A DNA stretch of 55,045 nt from a virus, in IMG/VR virus record IMGVR_UViG_3300006790_001053, positions 1-55,045 of that record; one strand, 5' to 3'. The notes under the pieces are model-generated. The model had not been told where the DNA came from. It ran no database searches and worked only from the letters and a program-made list of their open reading frames with translations. Within the stretch, counting starts at the first letter, position 1. Each line of letters opens with the position of its first letter. Both the position numbers and the translations under genes were made by a program. Shown here piece by piece: positions 33,039 through 41,061 of the stretch.

Positions 33039-33544
33039 TGGCTAACAGTTCATTAAAAGGTAAATGTATAAAGATTGATAGTGAGTTGAAAGAACACCTA
33101 TTAAAAATATACAACGCTTATAGAGGAGACCAAAAAGTAGAAGGTTATAGTAGATTGAAAGGTCTATGTGATTCTGACGAAATAAGTTATGAACAACTTA
33201 AAAGAATTAAAAACTTTTTCGATAACTTTGAAGGTAGAAGAAATGATACCCCTTATCTTTTAAATGGTGGAACCAAAATGAAAGATTGGGTTAATATTAG
33301 TTTGAATGACCTAAGAATGGACATAGAAGGAAAGAAGAAAGCTATGAGTTCTGTCGGTATGCCAAACCAATATATAAAAACCCACAATAAAGACGGTATT
33401 AAAATGGATTCACACGATTCAGATGTAAATAAAATTTTAAGACAAGAAGGTATTTATAATATAGGAATCGTAGATTCTTTAATAAACGAAATGTATAAAA
33501 ACAAAAAATCATGGCACAAGGACAAAAAATATCACCAATCCTAA
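33038..33544 (+). CDS. Hypothetical late protein
   Basis: 168 residues, Lys- and Asp-rich and mostly helical. An N-terminal segment ELKEHLLKIYNAYRGDQKVEGY, here noted by its core LLKIYNAYRGDQ, is followed by ISYEQLKRIKNFFDNFEG and LLNGGTKMKDWVN. The C-terminal 45 residues are basic and contain several His. No catalytic motif seen. The pattern GYxRLKxLxxxxxxSYxxLKRIKNFFD is one I associate with phage proteins encoded near the terminase or portal, but I cannot assign a role. It overlaps the previous gene by one base and the next by 34. Confidence 0.6.
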   Translation: MANSSLKGKCIKIDSELKEHLLKIYNAYRGDQKVEGYSRLKGLCDSDEISYEQLKRIKNFFDNFEGRRNDTPYLLNGGTKMKDWVNISLNDLRMDIEGKKKAMSSVGMPNQYIKTHNKDGIKMDSHDSDVNKILRQEGIYNIGIVDSLINEMYKNKKSWHKDKKYHQS

Positions 33545-33861
33545 CAGATAACTCTTCAGTAGAAGATTTCGGACCAGGTGGGTTATTGAATCAATTACCC
33601 TCACTTAAAGAAACTGCTGAAACTATAAGGAAAGACAATATTAAATTTAATGAGTATAAAGATGTTGATACTCAGAGATATGAAAGTACTCATCCAAACG
33701 CTATTAGTGATGGTGACGAATATGGTAGAGGTGATGCTGGAAAAGGTGTTGGTACTAGAACCGATAAAGAAAAAGTAAAAACATTACTTTATTCTTCTGG
33801 TAACAAGTACAAACCAGGTAATGGTTACAACAATATTGATTACAATCAAGAATATTGGTAA
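33511..33861 (+). CDS. Small polar late protein, unknown function
   Basis: 116 residues, highly polar, rich in Gly, Asp, Asn, Tyr and Lys, with no hydrophobic core of note (TQRYESTHPNAISDGDEYGR, SGNKYKPGNGYNN). It resembles a disordered linker or scaffolding-type virion protein. The chosen ATG (MAQGQKISPIL) gives a 34-base overlap with the gene before it; no better downstream start exists until residue 60 or later. The next start is one base after its stop. Confidence 0.55.
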   Translation: MAQGQKISPILTDNSSVEDFGPGGLLNQLPSLKETAETIRKDNIKFNEYKDVDTQRYESTHPNAISDGDEYGRGDAGKGVGTRTDKEKVKTLLYSSGNKYKPGNGYNNIDYNQEYW

Positions 33862-33862
33862 A

Positions 33863-34228
33863 ATGAAACTTTACTCTCTATTTAAAAATCTTATATTAGA
33901 GGTTGCTAATAAGGCTGAAATAGAAGATGCAATGAATAGACGTAGAATTGTTTCTTTACGTTATGATGACGAAGAAGATCCTGGAGGAAAAGGACAAAGA
34001 TGGGTAGAAATTTATTGTTACGGTTCTTCTTTAGCTGAGAATGACATTATAAGAGTTTATCAATTAGGTGGTGATACAAAAACAATTCAACCTGGTTGGA
34101 AAACTTTCAGAACTGATAGGATTAATGGTTTTAATATATTAGGGGGTAGTTTTAACGAACCTAGAGAACTTTTTAATCCAGAAGGGGATAAAAGTATGAG
34201 TAGAGTTTATAAAATAACACAATTTTAA
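33863..34228 (+). CDS. WYL-domain-like protein
   Basis: 121 residues from ATG at 33863 (MKLYSLFKNLILEV), immediately after the previous stop; an earlier frame start at 33821 lies inside that gene and is rejected. The core NRRRIVSLRYDDEEDPGGKG followed by VEIYCYGSSLAENDIIRVYQLGG and WKTFRTDRINGFNIL follows the WYL pattern: a helix, a strand with xVxIxY, a strand ending in a ligand site, and a final FRxDRI. WYL domains bind nucleic acids or nucleotide-like ligands and regulate transcription or phage defence. Here there is no accompanying helix-turn-helix, so it may be a stand-alone ligand-binding or accessory unit. Late-operon context is unusual for such a domain. Confidence 0.55.
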   Translation: MKLYSLFKNLILEVANKAEIEDAMNRRRIVSLRYDDEEDPGGKGQRWVEIYCYGSSLAENDIIRVYQLGGDTKTIQPGWKTFRTDRINGFNILGGSFNEPRELFNPEGDKSMSRVYKITQF

Positions 34229-34230
34229 TT

Positions 34231-34788
34231 ATGAATCCAAAGTTAACCGAGATATTAAAGAAAGCTAAGGCTGTAGAACAAAGAGCTAATCAAATGGGTA
34301 CAAAAATACCTAGTGGTGGTCAAACAATGACACCAACACTAACTGAGTCAATGGGAACACAACCAACCACTATGCCACAAATGGAATTACCAACTAGTAA
34401 ACCACAACCAACGATTGATGTTAATAGTGAGGTTTACAAACAAAGAGTAAAAGAATCTAATTTACCACCAGAAATACGTAAGGCCATGTTAGATAACCCA
34501 ATACAACAAGCAGATTCACCTGGTACTTTTTCTATGAGTGAGGAAATGATAAGAGAAGTTAACCCTAACTATGGTAAACAAGTAGTTAACGAATCTACAA
34601 TCACCCCACCCTCACCAAGTAACTCTTCTGTTGATGAAAGTATGATGAGGAAAATGATAGCTGAAGAAATAGCTAAAGCTTTACCAACTATCGTAGAAAA
34701 GTATTTCGATAAAAAAATGATTCAAGAAAATATAGAAGTTTTAAAATCCTTAAAGGTTAAAAGAAAAACAACTAATAATAGAAAATAA
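34231..34788 (+). CDS. Hypothetical Pro-rich late protein with C-terminal helix
   Basis: 185 residues. A short N-terminal helix (NPKLTEILKKAKAVEQRANQ) is followed by a long unstructured, Pro-, Thr-, Met- and Gln-rich region (about residues 25-140, with TPTLTESMGTQPTTMPQMEL). The C-terminal 45 residues are a charged coiled coil (MMRKMIAEEIAKALPTIVEKYFDKKMI; core EEIAKALPTIVEKYF) ending in basic residues. Architecture resembles a scaffold, linker or internal virion protein. No family recognised. It starts two bases after the WYL-like gene. Confidence 0.6.
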   Translation: MNPKLTEILKKAKAVEQRANQMGTKIPSGGQTMTPTLTESMGTQPTTMPQMELPTSKPQPTIDVNSEVYKQRVKESNLPPEIRKAMLDNPIQQADSPGTFSMSEEMIREVNPNYGKQVVNESTITPPSPSNSSVDESMMRKMIAEEIAKALPTIVEKYFDKKMIQENIEVLKSLKVKRKTTNNRK

Positions 34789-34799
34789 AACCAATAAAA

Positions 34800-34853
34800 A
34801 TGAGAACAAAAGGATGTGGCTGTAAAGGCAGTAAGGGTAAAACCAAGAAATAA
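34800..34853 (+). CDS. Tiny Cys/Gly/Lys-rich peptide
   Basis: A 17-codon ORF, MRTKGCGCKGSKGKTKK, lies 11 bases after the previous stop with an A-rich upstream tract (AATAAAA), like other starts here. Composition is extreme: 6 Lys, 4 Gly, 2 Cys in a CGC arrangement, no acidic residue. Such content could bind a metal or nucleic acid. Length is too short for statistics, so this may be chance, but codon phase and spacing fit the operon. It is followed by an AT-rich stretch and the promoter of the next operon. Confidence 0.4.
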   Translation: MRTKGCGCKGSKGKTKK

Positions 34854-34877
34854 AAAGTTTAAAAGTTTTTTTATTTA

Positions 34878-34892
34878 CTAAAACCTTATATT
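34878..34892 (+). promoter_or_regulatory. Candidate non-late promoter element before the 34.9-45.0 kb operon
   Basis: CTAAAACCTTATATT, ending 28 bases before the ATG at 34921. A 13/15 match (CTAAACCCGTATATT) occurs at exactly the same spacing before phoH. Confidence 0.4.
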
Positions 34893-34920
34893 CTATTATA
34901 TTTTTTAAAAAATAATAGAT

Positions 34921-36240
34921 ATGGGTAAAATTAAAGTTTTAGTTCTACCATCAGATAGAACAGGTGTCTCTAAGTTTCGTTCAGTAGAGCCACACATGAA
35001 ATTACAACAATTATATGGTGATGAGTTCCATGTAGATATAATAACTGCTGGTACCATCGAATTTGATTGGGAGGATGATTCTGTTTATAAAAATTATGAC
35101 ATAGTTCATTTTCATAGAGCAATCCCCAAAAGAGTCAGTAATCAAGTAAGACAAACTTATTTAGAAGAATCATTTAGAATATTAGATAAATTAAAATCTT
35201 TAGGAATCGTCACAGTAATGGATTTAGATGATTATTGGGCTCCTACTAAAGAACACCCAGCTTATCAACTAATGGTTAGAGAAAATCTACCTCACAAAAT
35301 TAAAGAAAATTTAAAGAGAGCTGATTTTATTACAACAACTACACCTATCTTTGCTGAAGAGATACGTAAATACAATAAAAATGTAATAGTGTTACCTAAC
35401 GCTATTGACCCTTCAGAGAAACAATTCACACCGAAGAAAGAAGAAACAGATAAAGATTTAAGATTCGGATGGTTAGGTGGTTCATCACATTTTCACGATT
35501 TAAAATTAATGAGTAATGGAGTATCCCAATTCTTAAACACCTACAAAGATAGAACACAATTTGTTTTATGTGGTTTTGATACAAGAGGTAATATAACAGA
35601 AATTGATAGGAGTACTGGTCAACAAAGAACAAGACCGATTAAACCACAAGAAAGTGTATGGTCTAGATACGAAGAAATGTTTACTAATAACTTAAAATTA
35701 GTAACACCAGAATATTCAGAAATTTTAACTAAGTATGATAGAGAGAATGAAGAAAAGGCAGCTATTAAAAATGATGTATATCGTAGAGTTTGGACAGAAC
35801 CTATCACATCATTCGCTGCTAACTACAATTTATTCGATGTTTCTATGGCTCCACTTAAGGACCACACCTTCAACTTAGTTAAATCACAATTAAAAGTTAT
35901 TGAAGCTGGTTTCCATAAAAAAGCTTTAATAGCTCAAGATTTTGGACCTTATCAAATAGATTGTGTTAATCTAATAGAGAAAGGTGGAAAGATTAATGAA
36001 AATGGTAACGCAATTCTAGTTGAAAAACACAAAAACCATAAAGATTGGTTTAAAGCGATGAAAAAATTGATTGAAAATCCAGAATTAGTTGATTTATTAC
36101 AAAATAATTTGTATAATACAGTCAAAGAGAGATATCATATAGATACAGTTACCAAAAAGAGAGCTGAATTTTATAAAAGTATTCTCCAAAATAATGAAAA
36201 AGAAGTAGAACAATTAATTGAAGAAACAAATGCAGTTTAA
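34921..36240 (+). CDS. Glycosyltransferase, GT4-like (GT-B fold)
   Basis: 439 residues. It begins KIKVLVLPSDRTGVSKFR, a phosphate-binding-like loop of the GT-B N-terminal Rossmann half, and has HFHRAIPKRVS and VMDLDDYW at about residues 62-105. After the linker (FGWLGGSSHFHDL) the C-terminal half contains FDVSMAPLKDHTFNLVKS and LKVIEAGFHKKALIA near 305-340, the donor-phosphate-binding region in GT4 enzymes. It is the first gene of an operon of about fourteen genes reaching 45000, and overlaps the next gene by 11 bases. Sugar donor and acceptor unknown. Confidence 0.88.
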   Translation: MGKIKVLVLPSDRTGVSKFRSVEPHMKLQQLYGDEFHVDIITAGTIEFDWEDDSVYKNYDIVHFHRAIPKRVSNQVRQTYLEESFRILDKLKSLGIVTVMDLDDYWAPTKEHPAYQLMVRENLPHKIKENLKRADFITTTTPIFAEEIRKYNKNVIVLPNAIDPSEKQFTPKKEETDKDLRFGWLGGSSHFHDLKLMSNGVSQFLNTYKDRTQFVLCGFDTRGNITEIDRSTGQQRTRPIKPQESVWSRYEEMFTNNLKLVTPEYSEILTKYDRENEEKAAIKNDVYRRVWTEPITSFAANYNLFDVSMAPLKDHTFNLVKSQLKVIEAGFHKKALIAQDFGPYQIDCVNLIEKGGKINENGNAILVEKHKNHKDWFKAMKKLIENPELVDLLQNNLYNTVKERYHIDTVTKKRAEFYKSILQNNEKEVEQLIEETNAV

Positions 36241-36940
36241 AGTAGACAAATTATTATTTTTTGATATAGAAACAGTAAGTCAATATAACGATTTATACGA
36301 CTTACCAGAAAGAGATTTTGAAATGTGGATGAGATATTATAACTCATTTAGAAAAAGAGTTACAGAAGAATCTAAAATTACTGAATCCATGTCAGAAAAA
36401 GAAATATTCCAAGAAGTATATAGACAAACAGCGGCTTTCTTTCCAGAATTTGGTAAAGTAGCTTGTGTCTCAATGGCTTTCGTAACTAAGACTGGTGAAG
36501 TTAGATATGAGTCTTTCTATGGTGAAGATGAAATGGAAATTTTGTTAAACACTAGAAAGGTCTTTGATAAAGTAGCTTCATTAGGTTTTGATTTATGTGG
36601 TCAGAGTGTTAAAATGTTTGATATACCTTTCTTAGGTAAAAGATTCTTTATAAATGGTTTAAAGACTCCTACAATGTTTCCTACACACGAAACTAAACCT
36701 TGGGAAATCAGAGTTGTGGATACAAAAGAGGTGTGGCAATTTGGTAACAATTGGTCACTTAGTTCTTTAGATTTAGTATGTTCAGCTTTAGATATAGATT
36801 CTCCTAAGAATGGTGACGTTAAAGGAGATAGTGTAACTACTGGATATTGGGAAGGTAAACATGAAGAAATCAAAGAATATTGTGAGAGAGATGTTAAAGC
36901 TTTAGTTGATATAATAAATAAAATTAACGACTTAAAATAA
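36230..36940 (+). CDS. DnaQ-like (DEDD) 3'-5' exonuclease
   Basis: 236 residues from ATG at 36230 (MQFKVDKLL). Exo I is LLFFDIET near residue 10, Exo II is LCGQSVKMFDIPFLGKRF near 125-140, and Exo III is EYCERDVKALVDI near 218-230 with YxxxD spacing, all as in DEDDy exonucleases of the predicted PolB-associated type. Such enzymes remove 3' nucleotides during proofreading, repair or nucleotide recycling. It may act on host DNA turnover or repair since the polymerase already has its own exonuclease domain. The start overlaps the preceding gene by 11 bases, and the stop overlaps the dut start by one base (TAATGG). Confidence 0.9.
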   Translation: MQFKVDKLLFFDIETVSQYNDLYDLPERDFEMWMRYYNSFRKRVTEESKITESMSEKEIFQEVYRQTAAFFPEFGKVACVSMAFVTKTGEVRYESFYGEDEMEILLNTRKVFDKVASLGFDLCGQSVKMFDIPFLGKRFFINGLKTPTMFPTHETKPWEIRVVDTKEVWQFGNNWSLSSLDLVCSALDIDSPKNGDVKGDSVTTGYWEGKHEEIKEYCERDVKALVDIINKINDLK

Positions 36941-37518
36941 TGGCTGAAATTAAAGAACAAATACAAGAGTTAGAATATCTATTAACCCTAGATGTTTTAC
37001 ATGAAGAACAAAGAAAAGAAATTGAACAAGCATTATCTTTAATGCGTGAAGTCAAAGAACATAGAGAAGATATAAGTAAAATCAAAACTAAGTTCATCAA
37101 TAAATCAGACAATGAGAACCCAACTTACGCAAAAGAAGGGGATTCTGGTTTTGATTTAAGAGCTAATGAAGGTGGTACTTTGAGGTCTCTAGAAAGAAAA
37201 TTAGTTTCTACTGGACTTTATTTTGAACTACAAGAAGGATATGAATTACAGATTAGACCAAGAAGTGGTTTAGCTTATAAAAACGGTATAACTGTATTAA
37301 ACTCACCAGGAACAGTAGATACTGGTTATAGAGGTGAAGTAAAAGTACTTTTAGTTAATTTAAGTAACGATGATTTCACTTGGGAAAAAGGTGAAAGAAT
37401 AGCACAAGGGGTTATAACATCCAGAGTTAGTACTGATTTCGGTGAGTTAGAGGAGGTTAAAGAATTAACTGAATCCGAAAGAGGGTCTGGTGGTTTTGGT
37501 TCAACTGGTAGAATGTAA
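36940..37518 (+). CDS. dut: dUTPase (deoxyuridine 5'-triphosphate nucleotidohydrolase)
   Basis: 192 residues. All five trimeric dUTPase motifs are present: I GDSGFDLRA (about residue 67), II RPRSGLAYKNGI (about 108), III GTVDTGYRGEVKV (about 127), IV GERIAQGVI (about 155) and V RGSGGFGSTG at the end. The enzyme hydrolyses dUTP to dUMP, limiting uracil in DNA and feeding dTMP synthesis. An N-terminal extension of about 50 residues is a charged helix not found in typical enzymes. The gene overlaps its neighbours by one base on both sides. Confidence 0.97.
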   Translation: MAEIKEQIQELEYLLTLDVLHEEQRKEIEQALSLMREVKEHREDISKIKTKFINKSDNENPTYAKEGDSGFDLRANEGGTLRSLERKLVSTGLYFELQEGYELQIRPRSGLAYKNGITVLNSPGTVDTGYRGEVKVLLVNLSNDDFTWEKGERIAQGVITSRVSTDFGELEEVKELTESERGSGGFGSTGRM

Positions 37519-38012
37519 TGAGTGTTGTAGCGGTTAAAGTAACAGATAAGAAAATAACTATCGGAGCTGATAGTATATTAGTTTCTCACGGTACCACCCA
37601 AGAAAAAGATAAGTTCGCTAAACTAAACAAAGTTAACGATATTATTATTGGTGATGTGGGTGATGCTCAAGAAGGTGGTTTGTTTTTAATGTTTTGTAGA
37701 ACACGTAAACCTAGAGAAGCTTCAGTTGAAGCCATAATAGAGTTTATGTCAGAGTTCCAAGATTGGATGAAGAACAAAACTGATGAGAGTAAACTAAGTA
37801 ATGAGTATATTTTAGTTTTAGATAAAAAAGCCTTTCTTGTGGAAGGATTTTTTGTTAAAGAGATAACGGACTTTACAGCTATTGGTGCGGGTATGGACTT
37901 TTCTTTGTCAGCACTTTACTTAGGTAACTCCGTTAAAGAATCAATAAAAGCGGCTTGTCATTTATCGGTTTATTGTGAAGAACCCATTAATATAATGGAG
38001 GTTAAAAAATGA
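37518..38012 (+). CDS. HslV/proteasome-like Ntn hydrolase
   Basis: 164 residues. The fold signature of HslV is visible: MSVVAVKVTDKKITIGADS at the start, a Lys in KLNKVNDIIIGDVGDA (about residue 35-48), and FTAIGAGMDFSLSALYLG near 125-142, corresponding to the AIGSGGxxAxAA segment. After Met removal Ser would be the N-terminal nucleophile in place of the usual Thr. HslV is a peptidase that works with the HslU ATPase; phage members may form peptidase rings or act in other hydrolysis. No HslU is seen nearby. Overlap with dut is one base. Active-site identity inferred. Confidence 0.75.
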   Translation: MSVVAVKVTDKKITIGADSILVSHGTTQEKDKFAKLNKVNDIIIGDVGDAQEGGLFLMFCRTRKPREASVEAIIEFMSEFQDWMKNKTDESKLSNEYILVLDKKAFLVEGFFVKEITDFTAIGAGMDFSLSALYLGNSVKESIKAACHLSVYCEEPINIMEVKK

Positions 38013-38182
38013 TTTTTTCAGAGAGAGAAAGGGAAAAGTTGGAGTCTCGTTTAAAAAAAACTAAAATAGAATTAACCATGAGGGATAGATTAGATGGTTG
38101 GTACATAAAGTCGTTGGAAGATAAAATAAAAGAAATAGAATCTAAAATAGGATTAAAAAAACATAGTTTTAAAGATGGTTAG
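38009..38182 (+). CDS. Small helical protein (57 residues)
   Basis: A 57-codon frame begins at an ATG overlapping the HslV-like stop (ATGA) and ends with TAG overlapping the start of the next gene (ATGGTTAG). The protein is one charged helix: MIFSERERE, then RLKKTKIELTMRDRLDGWY, then SLEDKIKEIESKIGLKK. The back-to-back overlaps on both sides and the coding-like composition support a real gene. Amphipathic coiled coil, no family; could be an adapter or accessory of its neighbours. Confidence 0.7.
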   Translation: MIFSEREREKLESRLKKTKIELTMRDRLDGWYIKSLEDKIKEIESKIGLKKHSFKDG

Positions 38183-39719
38183 TGTTATTTACTCTACTAG
38201 AAAAGATAAACCAGAATTTATTGAACAAATAGAAAAAACATCTGGTGTACATAAGATAGAAATCATTCAAATTATTAATGACGGTGAAATGTCATTGACA
38301 GAGGCTTACAATAAAGGATTAGAAGAGTCTAATAATGATATTGTTGTTTTTTGTCATGATGATATTATTTTTGATACTAAAAATTGGGGCAGAAAATTAA
38401 CCTCTATTTTCAAAAAGAATCCAGAATACGGTATAATAGGTATTGCTGGTACAACTGATTTAGTAGACGGTAGATGGTGGACCTTAAAAGAATCTATGAA
38501 TGGAATAGTATCACACCAACACGAAGGTAAGAAATGGACTAATTATTATTCCAAAGACCAAGGTAATAAAATAACTGATATGGTTGTTTTAGATGGTCTT
38601 TTCTTAGCTGTAAATAAAAATAAAATAAAACATACTTTTGATGAAGATTTTCATGGATTTCATTTCTATGATATTTCTTTTTGTTTCCCAAATTACTTAG
38701 ATGGTGTGAAAGTGGGTTTAACTACACAAATAAGAGTTACTCATCTATCTATTGGAGAAACAAACAAACAGTGGGAAGGTCATAAAGTTAGATTTGAAGA
38801 AAAATATAAAGATAAGTTACCAATTAGATTAACTAATAATAAAACCTTTGAGGAGAAGTTAGAATTTAATCCTAAGAATATTGGTTTTGGTATGGTGACT
38901 TATAATGCTGAACATAGAATTAAACAAAGTGCTTTTACTGTTCCAGATTGGGTAGAAAATTTTGTCATTGTAAACGATGGTACACCATACAACGAAGACT
39001 CTTACCCCAAACACGCAAAGATAATACAACACGAAGTAAATAAATCGGTAGGAGCAGCTAAAACAACAGCTATAAATTATTTAATGAAGAATACGGATTG
39101 TGAACATATTTTCATAATGGAGGATGATATTCTAATTAAAGATGAAAAGGTATTTGAAGAGTATATAAAACACTCTCTCATATCTGGTATTAAACATTTA
39201 AATTTTGGTTTACATGGACCAGCTAACAAAAAAGATGGACAAGGTTTCACTAGTTTAGAAGATAGAAAAGATACTGAAGGTGAACCAAATCCTAGGATGT
39301 TAATACCGTATAAAAATGAAGAAGAAGATGAGGCAGATGTTACTATCGCTTTATACCCTAATTGTGTTGGGGCGTTTTCTTATTACTATAGACCTGTTCT
39401 AGAAGACATTGGTGGATTTGACCCTAATTTTAAAAACGCTTGGGAACACGTAGAACATACTTATCAAGCAATCAAAAAAGGGTATCATCCAGCTTTTTGG
39501 TATTTCGCTGATATTAATAAGAGTTGGGAGTATTTAACGGACATACCCAATTCAATAGAAGAGAGTACAATAGCTAGAACACCAACATGGAACGATAACT
39601 TTAGAAAGGGTACTTTATGGTATAAAAAGAAACATGGAGTTACCCCAACTGAAACACCTTTGGCTACAAAAGAGTTAGTCCAAAAACAATTACACGCAAT
39701 ATATCAAAATAGAGGATAA
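38175..39719 (+). CDS. Two-domain glycosyltransferase (tandem GT-A domains)
   Basis: 514 residues with two separate GT-A-type units. Domain 1 (about 1-215): MVSVIYSTRKDKPEFIEQ, then MSLTEAYNKGL, and the metal site FCHDDIIF at about residue 60, then GVKVGLTTQIRVTHLSIGE, a pattern of GT2-like enzymes that recognise a mid-sequence Asp-Asp. Domain 2 (about 235-510): NIGFGMVTYNAEHRIKQSAF, metal site FIMEDDILI near 314, and FDPNFKNAWEHVEHTYQAI near 415-440. The architecture resembles processive or alternating glycosyltransferases that add two different sugars. It overlaps the flanking genes by a few bases. Confidence 0.8.
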   Translation: MVSVIYSTRKDKPEFIEQIEKTSGVHKIEIIQIINDGEMSLTEAYNKGLEESNNDIVVFCHDDIIFDTKNWGRKLTSIFKKNPEYGIIGIAGTTDLVDGRWWTLKESMNGIVSHQHEGKKWTNYYSKDQGNKITDMVVLDGLFLAVNKNKIKHTFDEDFHGFHFYDISFCFPNYLDGVKVGLTTQIRVTHLSIGETNKQWEGHKVRFEEKYKDKLPIRLTNNKTFEEKLEFNPKNIGFGMVTYNAEHRIKQSAFTVPDWVENFVIVNDGTPYNEDSYPKHAKIIQHEVNKSVGAAKTTAINYLMKNTDCEHIFIMEDDILIKDEKVFEEYIKHSLISGIKHLNFGLHGPANKKDGQGFTSLEDRKDTEGEPNPRMLIPYKNEEEDEADVTIALYPNCVGAFSYYYRPVLEDIGGFDPNFKNAWEHVEHTYQAIKKGYHPAFWYFADINKSWEYLTDIPNSIEESTIARTPTWNDNFRKGTLWYKKKHGVTPTETPLATKELVQKQLHAIYQNRG

Positions 39720-40453
39720 TGGAAAAGAATTTTGAAACAACATTTTTAATCTCAACATTTAACAATGTTGAGTACATCGAAGAGTGTTTAGACTCAATAG
39801 AGAACCAAACTTATTTTAAAGACGGAGAAGCTAGATTCCAAGTTTTAATTGGAGTAGATGGTTGTCCCAAAACTTATGAAAAAATATTAGAAATAAAAGA
39901 TAAGTATCGTAATTTAGATGTTTATAATCTAGAGAAAAATATGGGAGCTTATATCGCTCTTAACACTTTAATACCACATATCAAATACGATAATATAATA
40001 GTATTTGGTAGTGATGATGTTATGGTACCAGAAGCCATAGATATTTTATCCAAAGTAGATAATCAATATGATATCGTTAAGTTTCTTTATAAAGTATTTC
40101 AAAACAACATACAGAATGTTGTGGCGAATGCTAGAGCCACAGCGGCTGGAGCTATTATGGTTAGAAAAAGAGTTTTTGATATGTGTGGGGGTTATCACCA
40201 CAATAGATTTTCTTCAGACTTTGAATTATTAACTAGATTACATAAATTTACAAAAACGATTAACCTAAAAGATTATATTTTTTATTATAGAGCACATCAA
40301 AAAAGTTTAACCACAACAGTTAATAAAACAAAAAGAATTCAATTCGATAATATGGTTAGGAGAACTAATTACACCAAAGATAACCTTAAAATCGACCCTA
40401 TTGTTTCTAGAATAAAAGATAGTTTTACAACTTTCAAAGAAAACGTAGTATGA
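39719..40453 (+). CDS. Glycosyltransferase, GT2
   Basis: 244 residues. Typical GT2 features: FLISTFNNVEYIEECLDSIENQT near residues 8-32, IGVDGC, NLEKNMGAYIALNTLI near 74-90, and the DxD-equivalent FGSDDVMVPEAI near 96. A later AAGAIMVRKRVFDMCGGY and FSSDFELLTRL fit the acceptor half. GT2 enzymes transfer from a nucleotide sugar with inversion. It overlaps the preceding gene by one base and the GT29-like gene by four (ATGA). Confidence 0.92.
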   Translation: MEKNFETTFLISTFNNVEYIEECLDSIENQTYFKDGEARFQVLIGVDGCPKTYEKILEIKDKYRNLDVYNLEKNMGAYIALNTLIPHIKYDNIIVFGSDDVMVPEAIDILSKVDNQYDIVKFLYKVFQNNIQNVVANARATAAGAIMVRKRVFDMCGGYHHNRFSSDFELLTRLHKFTKTINLKDYIFYYRAHQKSLTTTVNKTKRIQFDNMVRRTNYTKDNLKIDPIVSRIKDSFTTFKENVV

Positions 40454-41058
40454 TAGAAAAATTAGAACATATACAACCTAATTTAAAAATTAGTGAAAAT
40501 GTAGCTGTTATTGGTTCTAGTTATACTTTATTAAACAATCAATATGGTGAAGAGATTGATAGTTTTGATGATGTTATTAGATTTAATAGAGCTCCAATTA
40601 AGGGTTTTGAAGATCACGTTGGTACTAAAACAACTGTAAGAGCAGCTAATATTCATGTTTTTACTGGTAGACCACCAGATAGTAGATTTAATATAAAAAC
40701 ACAGAACCCAAAGTTCATAAAAAATGAAAAAAATTGTAATATAGTATGTGTTCAAAAGGTGTCAAACGCTAATAAATTTGTTCATGAAAGTTCAAAACCA
40801 TATTTTATGGATTCTATGTCATTTTTAAACAATAAATACAATCTAGGTAAAGACCCAACAGTAGGTTTTAGGATGATATACATATTAATAACTAATAACT
40901 ATAAACCCACGTTATTTGGTTTTGGTGTTAATGAATCCGATAAACCAACACATTATTGGGAAAAACTAAACCACAAATCTACTTACCATAATTTAAATAA
41001 AGAGAGAGATATTATTAAAAAATGGGTAGAAAAAGGTAAAGTTACAATAAAATTATAA
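40450..41058 (+). CDS. GT29 sialyltransferase-like glycosyltransferase
   Basis: 202 residues, matching the GT29 family across all of its sialylmotifs. Motif L (about residues 18-65): VAVIGSSYTLLNNQYGEEID, then DVIRFNRAPIKGFEDHVGTKT. Motif S: DPTVGFRMIYILITNN then TLFGFGVN (about 135-160). Motif VS: HYWEKL followed by YHNLNKERDII (about 168-188), with the conserved His and Glu. These motifs bind CMP-sugar and the acceptor. Eukaryotic relatives have about 300-400 residues; this is close to the minimal catalytic domain without transmembrane anchor. Family members transfer sialic acid, and plant members have been implicated in Kdo or related sugar transfer. It is followed directly by genes for CMP-sugar synthesis, which strongly suggests a cytoplasmic CMP-ulosonate transferase. 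Confidence 0.88.
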   Translation: MIEKLEHIQPNLKISENVAVIGSSYTLLNNQYGEEIDSFDDVIRFNRAPIKGFEDHVGTKTTVRAANIHVFTGRPPDSRFNIKTQNPKFIKNEKNCNIVCVQKVSNANKFVHESSKPYFMDSMSFLNNKYNLGKDPTVGFRMIYILITNNYKPTLFGFGVNESDKPTHYWEKLNHKSTYHNLNKERDIIKKWVEKGKVTIKL

Positions 41059-41061
41059 TAT

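Noticed and set aside
35426-35807. Two minus-strand frames of 62-68 codons
   Set aside because: Antisense to the GT4-like gene at 34921-36240, whose motifs are clear.
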